Shown piece by piece: positions 33,338-43,288 of a DNA stretch of 64,000 nucleotides; positions within the stretch are counted from its first letter, which is position 1, and each line of letters begins with the position of its first letter. Under the pieces are notes generated by a model. It ran no database searches. It worked only from the letters and a program-made list of their open reading frames with translations, and had not been told where the DNA came from. The position numbers and the translations under genes were made by a program. The stretch is from Streptomyces litmocidini. Lineage in GTDB: Bacteria; Actinomycetota; Actinomycetes; Streptomycetales; Streptomycetaceae. Where the stretch lies: positions 105,722 to 169,721 of the forward strand of contig NZ_BMTQ01000018.1 of NCBI RefSeq assembly GCF_014649755.1, written 5' to 3'.

Positions 33338-34392
33338 GCGGTGGCCTCCTGGTCGAATTCGTCGGTCACGGCCGCGGACGGGTCCGCCTCCCCGCCGGTC
33401 CAGGAGACCGTGAGGTCCCCGAGGGCGGTCTCCTGGTCGAGGGCGACGGCCTTCTCCCGGTAGAGCTCCAGGAGGGCGAGGAAGCGGGCGACGACGGTGA
33501 GGGTGTCGCCGGCGTCCTCGATCAGCTCCCTGAAGACGGCCGAGCCGCGCTCCCGGAGCAGGGCGACGACCACCGCGGCCTGGTCCCGGACGCTGACGAG
33601 CGGGGCGTGGATGTGGTCGACGTACACCTCGGGCTCGGGCTTGGGCTGCATGGCCTCGGCGGCGAGCCGGGCGAAGCCCTCGACGCCGAGGGAGATGACG
33701 ACCTCGGGAAGCAGCTCGGCGTGGTGCGGTTCGAGTCCGACGGTGCGGGGGTGGCGGTGCCCCTCGGCCTCCCAGCGCTCCTCGAGGATCTCGGCGATCC
33801 GCTTGTACGCGCGGTACTGGAGGAGCCGGGCGAAGAGCAGGTCGCGGGCCTCCAGGAGGGCGAGGTCGGCCTCGTCCTCCACCTCGGCGGCGGGGAGCAG
33901 CCGGGCGGCCTTCAGGTCGAGGAGGGTGGCGGCGACGACGAGGAACTCGGTGGTCTGGTCGAGGTCCCCGTCGGGTCCGAGGGCCCGCAGGTGCGCCATG
34001 AACTCGTCGGTCACCCGGGAGAGGGCGACCTCGGTGACGTCGAGCTTGTGCTTGGCGATCAGCTGGAGGAGCAGGTCGAAGGGCCCCTCGAAGTTCGAGA
34101 GCCGCACGGTGAACCGCCCGTCCCCGCCCTCGGGCGCCTCGGGCCGCCCCGGAACTTCCGGAGCCTCGGACGCCTCCGGGCCCACCAGGACCTCGGGCGC
34201 CTCCGGGACCTCGGGCATCTCCGGGGTCTCGGGCGCCTTCGGAGTCTCGGGCATCTCCAGGCCCTCGGGCGCCTCCGGCGCCTCCGGTGCCCCCGCCGGA
34301 GCGGCGGGCGTCGTCCCCGGTGTCCCGCCCGGGCCGCGGCCCAGGGGGCGGCGGCCCGGCGGGCGGGACGTTTCGTCAGAGGCGTGGCGCAT
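33334..34392 (-). CDS. scpA: segregation and condensation protein A with PE-rich extension
   Basis: A 352-residue kleisin that bridges SMC heads with ScpB. The conserved part begins about residue 100 with FTVRLSNFEGPFDLLLQLIA and continues through LVVAATLLDLKAARLLP and the C-terminal winged-helix segment. Ahead of it are about 65 residues of near-periodic [AMV]PE/APET repeats (about 30-95), a probable disordered stretch not needed for the fold. ATG start 34392. Upstream of scpB with GTGA overlap. Confidence 0.95.
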   Translation of the reverse strand: MRHASDETSRPPGRRPLGRGPGGTPGTTPAAPAGAPEAPEAPEGLEMPETPKAPETPEMPEVPEAPEVLVGPEASEAPEVPGRPEAPEGGDGRFTVRLSNFEGPFDLLLQLIAKHKLDVTEVALSRVTDEFMAHLRALGPDGDLDQTTEFLVVAATLLDLKAARLLPAAEVEDEADLALLEARDLLFARLLQYRAYKRIAEILEERWEAEGHRHPRTVGLEPHHAELLPEVVISLGVEGFARLAAEAMQPKPEPEVYVDHIHAPLVSVRDQAAVVVALLRERGSAVFRELIEDAGDTLTVVARFLALLELYREKAVALDQETALGDLTVSWTGGEADPSAAVTDEFDQEATA

Positions 34393-34437
34393 GGGGGTCC
34401 AGGGGGAACGAGGAGGGCGGCAGGCCGCAGGCTACCG

Positions 34438-34941
34438 TCAGCGGCCGCGCAGACGGCGGACGAGGATGCTCGCGTCGCCGCGGGACTCCAGGTCCGCCAG
34501 GACGACCGCGACGGCCTCCCGGACGATCCGGCCCCGGTCGACGGCGAGACCGTGCTCACCGCGCAGGACGAGCCGGGCGTGCTCCAGGTCCATCAGCTCC
34601 TCGGCGGAGACGTAGACCGTGATCTTCTCGTCGTGGCGCTCGCGACCGCTGGGGCGCCGGTTGGTGGTGCGGCCGCCGCGCCGCCGGGCCGCCGCGGGGG
34701 CGGGCACCTGGGCGCCGGGCGCGGCCTTGGGGGCCGGTCCCTCGGGCTCGGCCGTCCGGACCCGCGGTTCCGCGGCCTCGGAGTCCGCCGGGGCGTGCTC
34801 CGCGGATCCCCCGGCCGCCGCCGTGTCGCTCTCGGCGGCCGGCGCCGGGACGGCCCGGCGGGGTGCCGACGCCTGGAGCGCCGTCCCCCCGGTCGTACGG
34901 AAGAGTTCGTCGGCTCCGGGCAGACTCACTCGGCGTGACAC
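34438..34941 (-). CDS. ribbon-helix-helix-like protein between parA and scpA
   Basis: A 167-residue protein. The first about 100 residues are Ala/Pro/Glu-rich and probably disordered, then a basic patch (RRRGGRTTNRRPSGRERHDE). The C-terminal domain KITVYVSAEELMDLEHARLV and the following GRIVREAVAVVLADLE has the beta-helix-helix pattern of MetJ/Arc (RHH) DNA-binding proteins. The GTG start overlaps the parA end by 16 bases. Being next to an orphan ParA and ScpA it could be the DNA-binding partner, a role usually held by ParB; this is inference. Confidence 0.72.
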   Translation of the reverse strand: MSRRVSLPGADELFRTTGGTALQASAPRRAVPAPAAESDTAAAGGSAEHAPADSEAAEPRVRTAEPEGPAPKAAPGAQVPAPAAARRRGGRTTNRRPSGRERHDEKITVYVSAEELMDLEHARLVLRGEHGLAVDRGRIVREAVAVVLADLESRGDASILVRRLRGR

Positions 34942-36059
34942 CGGGCGAGCACCTCCCTGGCGAGCTGGCGGTAGGCGGCGGCCCCCACGGAGTTGGAGGC
35001 GTACGTGGTGATGGGCTCGCCGGCGACCGTGGTCTCCGGGAAGCGCACGGTCCGCCCGATGACCGTGTGGTACACGTGGTCGTCGAAGGCCTCGACGACG
35101 CGCGCGAGGACCTCACGGCTGTGCACGGTCCGGGAGTCGTACATCGTGGCGAGGATGCCGTCGAGCTCCAGCTCGGGGTTGAGCCGCTCCTGGACCTTCT
35201 CGATGGTCTCGGTGAGCAGTGCGACGCCGCGCAGCGCGAAGAACTCGCATTCCAGCGGCACGATGACCTTGTGAGCCGCCGTCAGGGCGTTCACCGTCAG
35301 CAGGCCGAGCGAGGGCTGACAGTCGATCACGATGTAGTCGTAGTCGTTCATCAGCGGCTTCAGGGCGCGCTGGAGCGTGGACTCGCGCGCGACCTCGCTG
35401 ACCAGCTGGACTTCGGCGGCCGAGAGGTCGATGTTGCTCGGCAGCAGGTCCATGTTGGGCACGGCGGTCTTGAGGAGCACCTCGTCCGCCGACATGCCCC
35501 GCTCCATGAGCAGGTTGTAGACGGTGAGGTCGAGCTCCATCGGGTTCACGCCGAGGCCGACCGACAGGGCTCCCTGCGGGTCGAAGTCGACGAGCAGCAC
35601 CCGTCGTCCGTACTCGGCGAGCGCGGCGCCCAGGTTGATGGTCGACGTGGTCTTGCCGACGCCGCCCTTCTGGTTGCACATCGCGATGATCTTCGCGGGT
35701 CCGTGGTCGGTCAGGGGACCCGGGATCGGGAAGTACGGCAGGGGCCGTCCGGTGGGGCCGATCCGCTCGCGGCGCTGGCGGGCAGCGTCGGGTGCGAGGG
35801 TGGCCGCGTACTCCGGATCGGGCTCGTACTCGGCGTCGGGGTCGTAGAAGTGCCCCTCGGGCACCTCGTCGTAGGCGGCGAAGTGGGTGGACTCTCGGCC
35901 CATCTCGTTGCCGGCCGTGGCGTTCACGTGTAGGCCGTCCATCGTCTTCATCGTGTGGGCACTCGTCATGGGCTGGTGCGTCGCGAAGGTCCGCACCGCG
36001 ACGGAGCCGATCGGGGCACCTGGCGCACCGCTCCCGGGAGTAAATGTCGACTCATTCAC
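34926..36059 (-). CDS. ParA-family ATPase (orphan, no parB nearby)
   Basis: A 377-residue chromosome-partitioning-type ATPase. A variable N-terminal region of about 120 residues precedes the deviant Walker A CNQKGGVGKTTSTINL, followed by VLLVDFDPQGALSVGLGV, switch II VIDCQPSLGLLTVNAL and the C-terminal ATMYDSRTVHSREVL. GTG 36059 is chosen because the sequence upstream (AAGGAGGT) is the Shine-Dalgarno; its spacing of 11 is long. Heads the operon parA-RHH-scpA-scpB-rluB. It is distinct from the oriC ParA, which is normally paired with parB. Confidence 0.92.
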   Translation of the reverse strand: MNESTFTPGSGAPGAPIGSVAVRTFATHQPMTSAHTMKTMDGLHVNATAGNEMGRESTHFAAYDEVPEGHFYDPDAEYEPDPEYAATLAPDAARQRRERIGPTGRPLPYFPIPGPLTDHGPAKIIAMCNQKGGVGKTTSTINLGAALAEYGRRVLLVDFDPQGALSVGLGVNPMELDLTVYNLLMERGMSADEVLLKTAVPNMDLLPSNIDLSAAEVQLVSEVARESTLQRALKPLMNDYDYIVIDCQPSLGLLTVNALTAAHKVIVPLECEFFALRGVALLTETIEKVQERLNPELELDGILATMYDSRTVHSREVLARVVEAFDDHVYHTVIGRTVRFPETTVAGEPITTYASNSVGAAAYRQLAREVLARCHAE

Positions 36060-36412
36060 AAGTCGTCTTACCTCCTTGGATGTGACCAGGAACATTTATC
36101 GATAGGTCAGCGTGGCACCATGCCGACGGTTGGCGACTCTATGGCGTGTCACCGGTCCGCAGCAACACAATCCGCCGGACCCGGCCCGATGTGTCGGCAA
36201 CCGAACACGTCTCTGTCAAGGGTGCGCAGGCATGCATCCACACGTTTCAGGGGTGTGCGAAACGGTTAAAGGGTTACGTTCGAGGCGAGTTGCCCGAACG
36301 TTTTGGCAACCCCGGAGACACGGCCGGCCGGACCTTGTCGAACAAGGTCCGGCCGGGTGCGTGATATTGACGGCACGCGTTGACGGAGCCTCCGTCGGGG
36401 AGCCTTCGGGGC
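36060..36412. other. intergenic region parA / ald
   Basis: 353 bases of lower GC than the surroundings. Holds the parA promoter region (AT-rich about 36090-36110, ACATTTATCGATAGGT) and the ald terminator at 36324-36356. No gene is supported. Confidence 0.5.
36324..36356 (-). terminator. ald terminator hairpin
   Basis: 15-base-pair perfect stem (36324-36338 with 36342-36356), CGA loop, about 57 bases downstream of the ald stop codon. Confidence 0.8.
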
Positions 36413-37528
36413 TCAGGCCAGGAGGCCGGCCAGCTCGATGTGCTCGAGGCCGTGCGCCTCGGCGACCTCCTTGTAAACCACCTTGCCGTCATGGGTGTTG
36501 AGGCCCAGGGCGAGGGCGGAGTCGCGGCGCAGCGCCTCGACCCAGCCGTTGTTCGCCAGCGACACGATGTAGGGCAGCGTGGCGTTGGTGAGGGCGTAGG
36601 TGGAGGTGTTCGGGACCGCGCCCGGCATGTTCGCGACGCAGTAGAAGACCGAGTTGTGGACCTGGAAGGTCGGCTCGGCGTGGGTGGTCGGGTGCGAGTC
36701 CTCGAAGCAGCCGCCCTGGTCGATCGCAATGTCGACAAGGACACTTCCGGGCTTCATCTTGGCGACGAGCTCGTTGGTGACCAGCTTCGGGGCCTTGGCG
36801 CCCGGGATGAGGACGGCGCCGATGACGAGGTCGGCCTCGACGACGGCCTTCTCCAGCTCGTAGGCGTTGGAGACGATCGTCTTCACCTTGGTGCCGAAGA
36901 TCTTGTCGGCCTCGCGGAGCTTGTTGATGTCGCGGTCGAGCAGGGTCACGTGGAAGCCCATGCCGACGGCGATCTGGGTGGCGTTCCAGCCGGAGACGCC
37001 GCCGCCGATGACGACGGCCTCGCCGGCGTGGGTGCCGGGGACGCCGCCGGGGAGGACGCCGCGGCCGCCGACCGAGCGCATCAGGTGGTAGGCGCCGACC
37101 TGCGGGGCCAGACGGCCCGCGACCTCGGACATCGGGGCGAGCAGGGGGAGCGCGCGGTTCGCGGTCTCGACCGTCTCGTACGCGATGGCGGTGGTGCCGG
37201 ACTCCAGGAGCGCGTCCGTGCACTCACGGGAGGCGGCGAGGTGCAGGTAGGTGAAGAGCGTCTGGTCCTTGCGGAGGCGGTGGTACTCCTCCGCGATCGG
37301 CTCCTTGACCTTGAGGAGCAGGTCGGCGGTGGCCCAGACCTCGTCGGCGGTGGCGAGGATCTCGGCGCCGGCGGAGACGTACTCCTCGTCCGTGATCGAG
37401 GAGCCGACACCGGCGTTCTGCTCGATGAAGACCTGGTGGCCGTGGCGGACGAGCTCGTGGACACCGGCAGGGGTGATGGCCACGCGGAACTCGTTGTTCT
37501 TGACCTCGCGGGGGATGCCGACCTTCAT
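36413..37528 (-). CDS. ald: alanine dehydrogenase
   Basis: A 371-residue NAD-dependent L-alanine dehydrogenase (alanine to pyruvate and ammonia). Recognised from MKVGIPREVKNNEFRVAITP, the catalytic-lysine/histidine region LLKVKEPIAEEYHRL and FTYLHLAAS, the Rossmann motif VVIGGGVSGWNATQIAVGMG and the C-terminal ANMPGAVPNTSTYALTNATL. Monocistronic with its own terminator. The order parA...ald is typical of Streptomyces. Confidence 0.97.
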   Translation of the reverse strand: MKVGIPREVKNNEFRVAITPAGVHELVRHGHQVFIEQNAGVGSSITDEEYVSAGAEILATADEVWATADLLLKVKEPIAEEYHRLRKDQTLFTYLHLAASRECTDALLESGTTAIAYETVETANRALPLLAPMSEVAGRLAPQVGAYHLMRSVGGRGVLPGGVPGTHAGEAVVIGGGVSGWNATQIAVGMGFHVTLLDRDINKLREADKIFGTKVKTIVSNAYELEKAVVEADLVIGAVLIPGAKAPKLVTNELVAKMKPGSVLVDIAIDQGGCFEDSHPTTHAEPTFQVHNSVFYCVANMPGAVPNTSTYALTNATLPYIVSLANNGWVEALRRDSALALGLNTHDGKVVYKEVAEAHGLEHIELAGLLA

Positions 37529-37674
37529 CGTCGATCACGGTCCTTGAATCAGGGGGATAACTGGGGCACTGCGATACATACCCGGATGCACTACGGCACA
37601 TCGGGACAGACCACGTTCGAACGCGGCTCACCCAGTCTAATGAAGGACTTCCCGCTGTCTAGCCTTTCAAAGTA

Positions 37675-39660
37675 CTAATCTTCGACGGACCCACTGCGGA
37701 TTTCGTAGGCAGTCGGTTCCGTTTCCAGAAGTCTCTCGGCCGCCGACCGGTGCAGACCCGCCGCCGCGGGGTCGCCGAGCCGGTCGAGGGTGTCGGCCAG
37801 CCGCAGCTGGAGGGCGGCCTGGAGCCGGGTGTCCTGGGCCCGACGGGCCCACTCCACCGCCTCCTCGCAGGTCCGCAGGGATTCCTCAGGCCGTCCGGCG
37901 TACTCCTGGACCCGGGCCGCCTCGCTCAACGCCCGTGCGTAGCCCGGGAGATCGGAGAGCCTCCGGTAGCCGGACGCCGCGGCCCGCCAGCTCCGCAGCG
38001 CCTCCCCGTACCGCCCCGCATAGGTCTGCACGGCTCCGAGGCGGGCGTACAGCCGGGCCTGGTCGGCGCGCTCGTCCCGGGCGAGGCGCTGGGCGAGCGC
38101 CCGCCCGTACCAGTCGGCGGCCCGCTGCCAGTCCCCCAGTTCCTGATACGAGCCACCTACGGATTCCATTGCGCGACCGGTCGCGTACGGGTCATTTGCT
38201 GCGCGTCCAGCCTCCAAAGCCAACCGATATCGCAGCAGAGCGTCCTTCGTCCTGCCGGTCCCGGCGTCCAGATCGGCCAGGTTCAGCAGGGCGGCGGCCC
38301 GCTCCCGGTGCAGCCCGTGCCGCTCGGCCACGTCCAGGACCAGCCGGTGCAGGCCGTACAGCTCGGGAGCGGCGGCCTCCGCGCCCCGATGCGCCGCGAG
38401 CGCCCTCACGAGGGAGGCGACCAGGCGCCGGGCGAGGGTGTCGAGCTCCCCGTCCGCCACGGCGAGGCGGGCGGAGGCGAGGAGCACGGACTGCCGGGAG
38501 TCCAGCCAGGCGGCGCCCGCGGCCGCGTTCGGGAAACGCAGCGCGCGCGGGAGCCCGGCCAGCTTCCGGCGGGCCGGCGAGCCCTCGGGTTCGGTGACCG
38601 CGCGGCAGGACTGGAGGAGCCGCACGGTCCGCTCCAGCATCCGGGCCCGGGCGAGCTGCACCTCGGCGGGCCGGTCGCGCTCCTCCAGCTGGGCGCGAAG
38701 GAGGGGGACGAGGTGCGCGCGCACCTCGTACTGCCCGTCCTCCCCGCCCGAGACCAGCCCCAGGGCGGCGAAGTCGGCGAGGGTCGTCGCGGCCGCCGAG
38801 ACCGAGCAGCCCGCCAGGGCGGAGGCGGTGTGGGCGTCGGCCCGGCCCAGCGGGGCCAGGGCGAGGAAGCGCAGTATCCGGGCGGCCGTGGCGGGCAGCG
38901 CCTCGTGCGCGAGGAGGAAGGCCCGGGTGAGGGGGTCGCCGCTGAGCCCGCGCAGCCGCTTGGCGAGATCGGCGACGGAGGCCTTGGTCTGGGTGGAAAG
39001 CCAGCCACCGGCGAGGACGACGGCACCGGGCAGCCCTCCGCACTCCTCGACGAGCGCCTCGGCGGCCTGCGGATCGACGGTGATGCGGACGGAACCGGTG
39101 AAGGACGTCAGCAGTTCGATGGCCGACTTGGGGTCGAGCCCGCCGAGGGTGCAGGGCCGCACGTCGGGGATGCCGGTGAGCGGACCGCGGGCGACCCCGA
39201 TGACCAGGCTGTCGGGGTTGTCCGGGATCAGCGGGTCGGCCTGCTCGGCGTCGACGGCGTCGTCGAGGATGAGCACGGCCCGGCGGTCGGCGAGCGCGCC
39301 CCTGACGAGCTCGGCCAACTCGTCCTCCCCCGCCCCCGGGGGTTCGGCGACCCCGAGCGCGGCGAGGAGTTCCTGGGCGGCCCGCCCGGCGGGGACGGGC
39401 TCGCCGCCGGGCTCGGTGAGCCTGGCCCGGAAGACGCCGTCCGGGTAGCGGTCGGCGAGCCCGGCGGCCAGCTCCTCGGCGAGGGCCGTCCGCCCCGAAC
39501 CGGGCTTGCCGGCGATGAGCAGGACCCGGGCGCGGGGGGCCTTGCGGCCGGTGAGGGTGTCGAGGCCGGTCCGCTCGATGTCGGCGCGCAGGGCCTTCAA
39601 CTCCCGCTGCCGCCCGAAGAACTGACGGCTGCCGGCCGCCGCCACCGCCTGATCCGTCAC
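37675..39660 (-). CDS. STAND-type ATPase with TPR repeats
   Basis: A 661-residue protein with AfsR/NB-ARC-like layout but no DNA-binding domain. The P-loop region is VLLIAGKPGSGRTALAEELA (arginine replaces the Walker A lysine), Walker B is RAVLILDDAVDAEQ. A winged-helix-like segment follows (about 265-340), and TPR repeats fill the C-terminal about 250 residues (AALLNLADLDAGTGRTKDAL, AMESVGGSYQELGDWQRAAD). GTG 39660 follows GGGAG at eight bases. Such proteins act as signal-dependent switches; partner and signal unknown. Lies between ald and the NUDIX gene, where mycobacteria have xerD. Confidence 0.82.
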   Translation of the reverse strand: MTDQAVAAAGSRQFFGRQRELKALRADIERTGLDTLTGRKAPRARVLLIAGKPGSGRTALAEELAAGLADRYPDGVFRARLTEPGGEPVPAGRAAQELLAALGVAEPPGAGEDELAELVRGALADRRAVLILDDAVDAEQADPLIPDNPDSLVIGVARGPLTGIPDVRPCTLGGLDPKSAIELLTSFTGSVRITVDPQAAEALVEECGGLPGAVVLAGGWLSTQTKASVADLAKRLRGLSGDPLTRAFLLAHEALPATAARILRFLALAPLGRADAHTASALAGCSVSAAATTLADFAALGLVSGGEDGQYEVRAHLVPLLRAQLEERDRPAEVQLARARMLERTVRLLQSCRAVTEPEGSPARRKLAGLPRALRFPNAAAGAAWLDSRQSVLLASARLAVADGELDTLARRLVASLVRALAAHRGAEAAAPELYGLHRLVLDVAERHGLHRERAAALLNLADLDAGTGRTKDALLRYRLALEAGRAANDPYATGRAMESVGGSYQELGDWQRAADWYGRALAQRLARDERADQARLYARLGAVQTYAGRYGEALRSWRAAASGYRRLSDLPGYARALSEAARVQEYAGRPEESLRTCEEAVEWARRAQDTRLQAALQLRLADTLDRLGDPAAAGLHRSAAERLLETEPTAYEIRSGSVED

Positions 39661-40020
39661 GGGCCACGCTCCCGTCCACCTGCGTACGAGCCGATCCCGC
39701 GGGGGGCTCCGCACGGGCGATTCCGAGCGTAGTTCAGGGCGGGAGGGGGACTTGGCGGAGCAGGGCGGAGGAATCCCCTGATCGGATCAACAGATCGTCA
39801 CACCGATAGCCCTCTCCGCCGATCATCCGCTCCACCCCGGGCACGCACCGGCGGGGCGGCACCCACTCCCGCGCCCGCCGTGGTGAGCACTCGTTCCACC
39901 GGGCGGCACCCCTCCCCGCTCCCGCCGCCCCGTTACGGGCAGCCGTCCCACCGGGGCGGTGCCCACCCCTCGCGCCCCCCTTATGGGCTGCGCCCGCCGG
40001 GTGGTGCCCATCCCCGCACC

Positions 40021-40270
40021 CCCGTTGTGGGCGGTCGTTCCGCTGGGGCGAGGGGGGGTCCCCCTGCTCGAGCGAAGCCGAGAGCTCGGGGGAGGGTGGG
40101 CACAACGGACGGCGCCCTTGTCGGCGCCCGAGGCTGCTGCGCCCGGACCCGCACCGACGGGCACGGCGCACGCGTGGTGCGGGTCCGGGCCCGGAACGCG
40201 AAGGCGCCGCTGAGGGGCGCCGTCCCGTGTGCCCACCCGTCCCGCCCAGCGGGACGATTGCCCACACGGC
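40021..40270 (-). repeat. dispersed inverted-repeat element, copy B
   Basis: Reverse complement of this stretch aligns along its length with copy A at 23811-24055, differing mainly by small substitutions and a short insertion (GGGGACCCCCC near 40049-40060). The two arms are near-complementary (GTTGTGGGCGGTCGTTCC at the left, GGGACGATTGCCCACACGG at the right). Contains the inner hairpin CCCCCTGCTCGAG...CTCGGGGG. Confidence 0.85.
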
Positions 40271-40395
40271 GGGTGGGCGGAGGCGCCGCCCAGGCAGGGC
40301 GTGGGCCGCACAGGCCGGCACCGGGGCAACGCCCCACGGGCGCGGGCCCCACACGGACGAGGCACCGCCCCGCCGGGCGCGGGCACCGCACCGGC

Positions 40396-40472
40396 GCGGG
40401 CCCGGAAGACGCGGGCCCGGAAGACGCGGGCGCCGCACCGGGGCGGGCCCGGAAGGCGCGGGCCCGGAAGAC
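40396..40472. repeat. 15-base tandem repeat GCGGGCCCGGAAGAC
   Basis: Copies at 40396-40410, 40411-40425, 40443-40457 (one mismatch, AAGGC) and 40458-40472, with an 17-base GCGGGCGCCG-type interruption. Directly downstream of the NUDIX gene; not coding. Confidence 0.75.
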
Positions 40473-40504
40473 GCGGGCGCCGTGTCGGTGCAGGACCGGA
40501 AGGG

Positions 40505-41131
40505 CTACGCCTCGAAAGGGCGGGCCGGCCAGGGCGCGGTGGCCGGCCGGAGCGCGTCGAGCCCGTCGCCCACGCGGGCCGCGGCCAGCGAGAGCACGCC
40601 CACCGCCAGGCAGGTGTTGTGCAGCTCCCCCGCCAGCACCCCCCGCACCAGCTCGGGCAGCGGCACCCGCGCCAGCTCCATGTCGGCCTCCTCCTCGGCG
40701 ACCTCGAAGCGCTCGCCCTCCGCCTCCGCGAGGTCCCGCGCCAGGAAGATCCGTACGGCCTCGTCGCAGCCGCCGGGCGTCGTGTAGACGTCAGCGAGGA
40801 CCCGCCAGTCCTCGGCCTTGGCGTGCGCCTCCTCGTACAGCTCGCGCTGGGCGGCGTGCAGCGGGTTCTCGCCGGGCACGTCGAGGAGCCCGGCGGGGAT
40901 CTCCCAGAGCCTCTGCCGCACGGGGTGCCGGTACTGCCGGAGGACGAGCACGCGGTCCTCCTCGTCCAGGGCGAGGACGGCCACGGAGCCGGGGTGGACC
41001 TGGTAGTCACGGCGGTGGACCGAGCCGTCCGGCATGACCACGTCGTCCGTGCGGACACTCGTCTTGTTGCCCTTGAAGGGGGTGGCGGTGGCGACGACCT
41101 GCCACTCCTCCGGGGTGTCCTGCACCTGCAT
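40505..41131 (-). CDS. NUDIX hydrolase, ADP-ribose pyrophosphatase type
   Basis: A 208-residue NudF-like enzyme expected to split ADP-ribose to AMP and ribose 5-phosphate. The N-terminal beta-rich segment (DDVVMPDGSVHRRDYQVHPG) and Nudix box GLLDVPGENPLHAAQRELYEE, in which the spacing between G and E is one longer than the strict consensus, are typical of the actinobacterial group. QYRHPVRQRLWEIPAG precedes the box. Downstream of pyrG in the same direction with a hairpin between them; mycobacteria have the same pyrG-NUDIX order. Possible functional link to the ADP-ribose genes at 27-31 kb. Confidence 0.93.
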   Translation of the reverse strand: MQVQDTPEEWQVVATATPFKGNKTSVRTDDVVMPDGSVHRRDYQVHPGSVAVLALDEEDRVLVLRQYRHPVRQRLWEIPAGLLDVPGENPLHAAQRELYEEAHAKAEDWRVLADVYTTPGGCDEAVRIFLARDLAEAEGERFEVAEEEADMELARVPLPELVRGVLAGELHNTCLAVGVLSLAAARVGDGLDALRPATAPWPARPFEA

Positions 41132-41155
41132 CGCGGTAGTCCTCTCGTACGAAAA

Positions 41156-41192
41156 CCGGGGTACGGATCCCGGAAGGGAACCCGTACCCCGG
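41156..41192 (-). terminator. hairpin between pyrG and NUDIX gene
   Basis: 11-base-pair stem (CCGGGGTACGG, 41156-41166, with 41182-41192) and 15-base loop; on the minus strand it is followed by TTTTCG. It may reduce read-through from pyrG into the NUDIX gene. Confidence 0.6.
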
Positions 41193-41210
41193 CTACGTTA
41201 ACGCGCCGTA

Positions 41211-42860
<1,650 letters not shown>

Positions 42861-43288
42861 CGCCAAGAGGGGGCTCCCGTGGTCGCGTTCTGGAAGTGCG
42901 TACCGGCCGCCCCTCCGGAAGAATCGGGGGGTGCCGTCGCTGCGGTTTCGGGGTCCTCGGCTGTCGCCGTTTCCCACCGGTCCACGGGGTACCAGGGTAT
43001 CAGCGACATCGGGAGACCGCTTCCGGCCACACGCGGCAGTCGGGTGTTCACAGACGGCTACGGAGCCGTCGGGGAGGGGGAAAGCCGCAGCTCACCCGTG
43101 TGGAGCAGTGCGTCGTCCGTGTGATCACCAAGGTCACCGGGCCGCCACGTATTCTGCTCGCACACCGCCCGCGCCCAGCAGGTCGCCGCATCCCGCACAC
43201 TGGCCTGGTTGACCCATCGCGCGCATCAAGCGCATCCGTAGCAAGCGCCCCACGGGGCGGACGTGGCCGTTCGACTGGAGTGAAGCAC
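42861..43288. other. divergent intergenic region pyrG / GH15
   Basis: 428 bases holding both promoters. A -35-like TTGACC (43209-43214) on the plus strand has no strong -10. The GGAG at 43277-43280 is the GH15 gene's Shine-Dalgarno. No attenuator-like hairpin typical of Firmicutes pyrG leaders is seen. Nothing else recognised. Confidence 0.45.

Larger units (their letters stand above)
39661..40504. other. 844-base non-coding stretch with repeat element B
   Basis: The largest gap in the window. From left: promoter region of the STAND gene (39661-39830), tandem ~50-base units (39860-40020), element B (40021-40270), further GC-rich degenerate units, and a 15-base tandem repeat (40396-40472) reaching the NUDIX stop. 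No gene is supported; long frames here are compositional. Confidence 0.75.

Noticed and set aside
39823..40500. Upstream extension of the NUDIX frame
   Set aside because: It passes through the repeat element and gives Arg/Pro/Gly-rich sequence; the NUDIX start at 41131 is supported by homology-like N-terminus.
42861..42977. N-terminal extension of pyrG by 39 codons
   Set aside because: CTP synthases begin near MPPNT...KHIFVTGG; upstream residues are Arg/Gly/Pro-rich.
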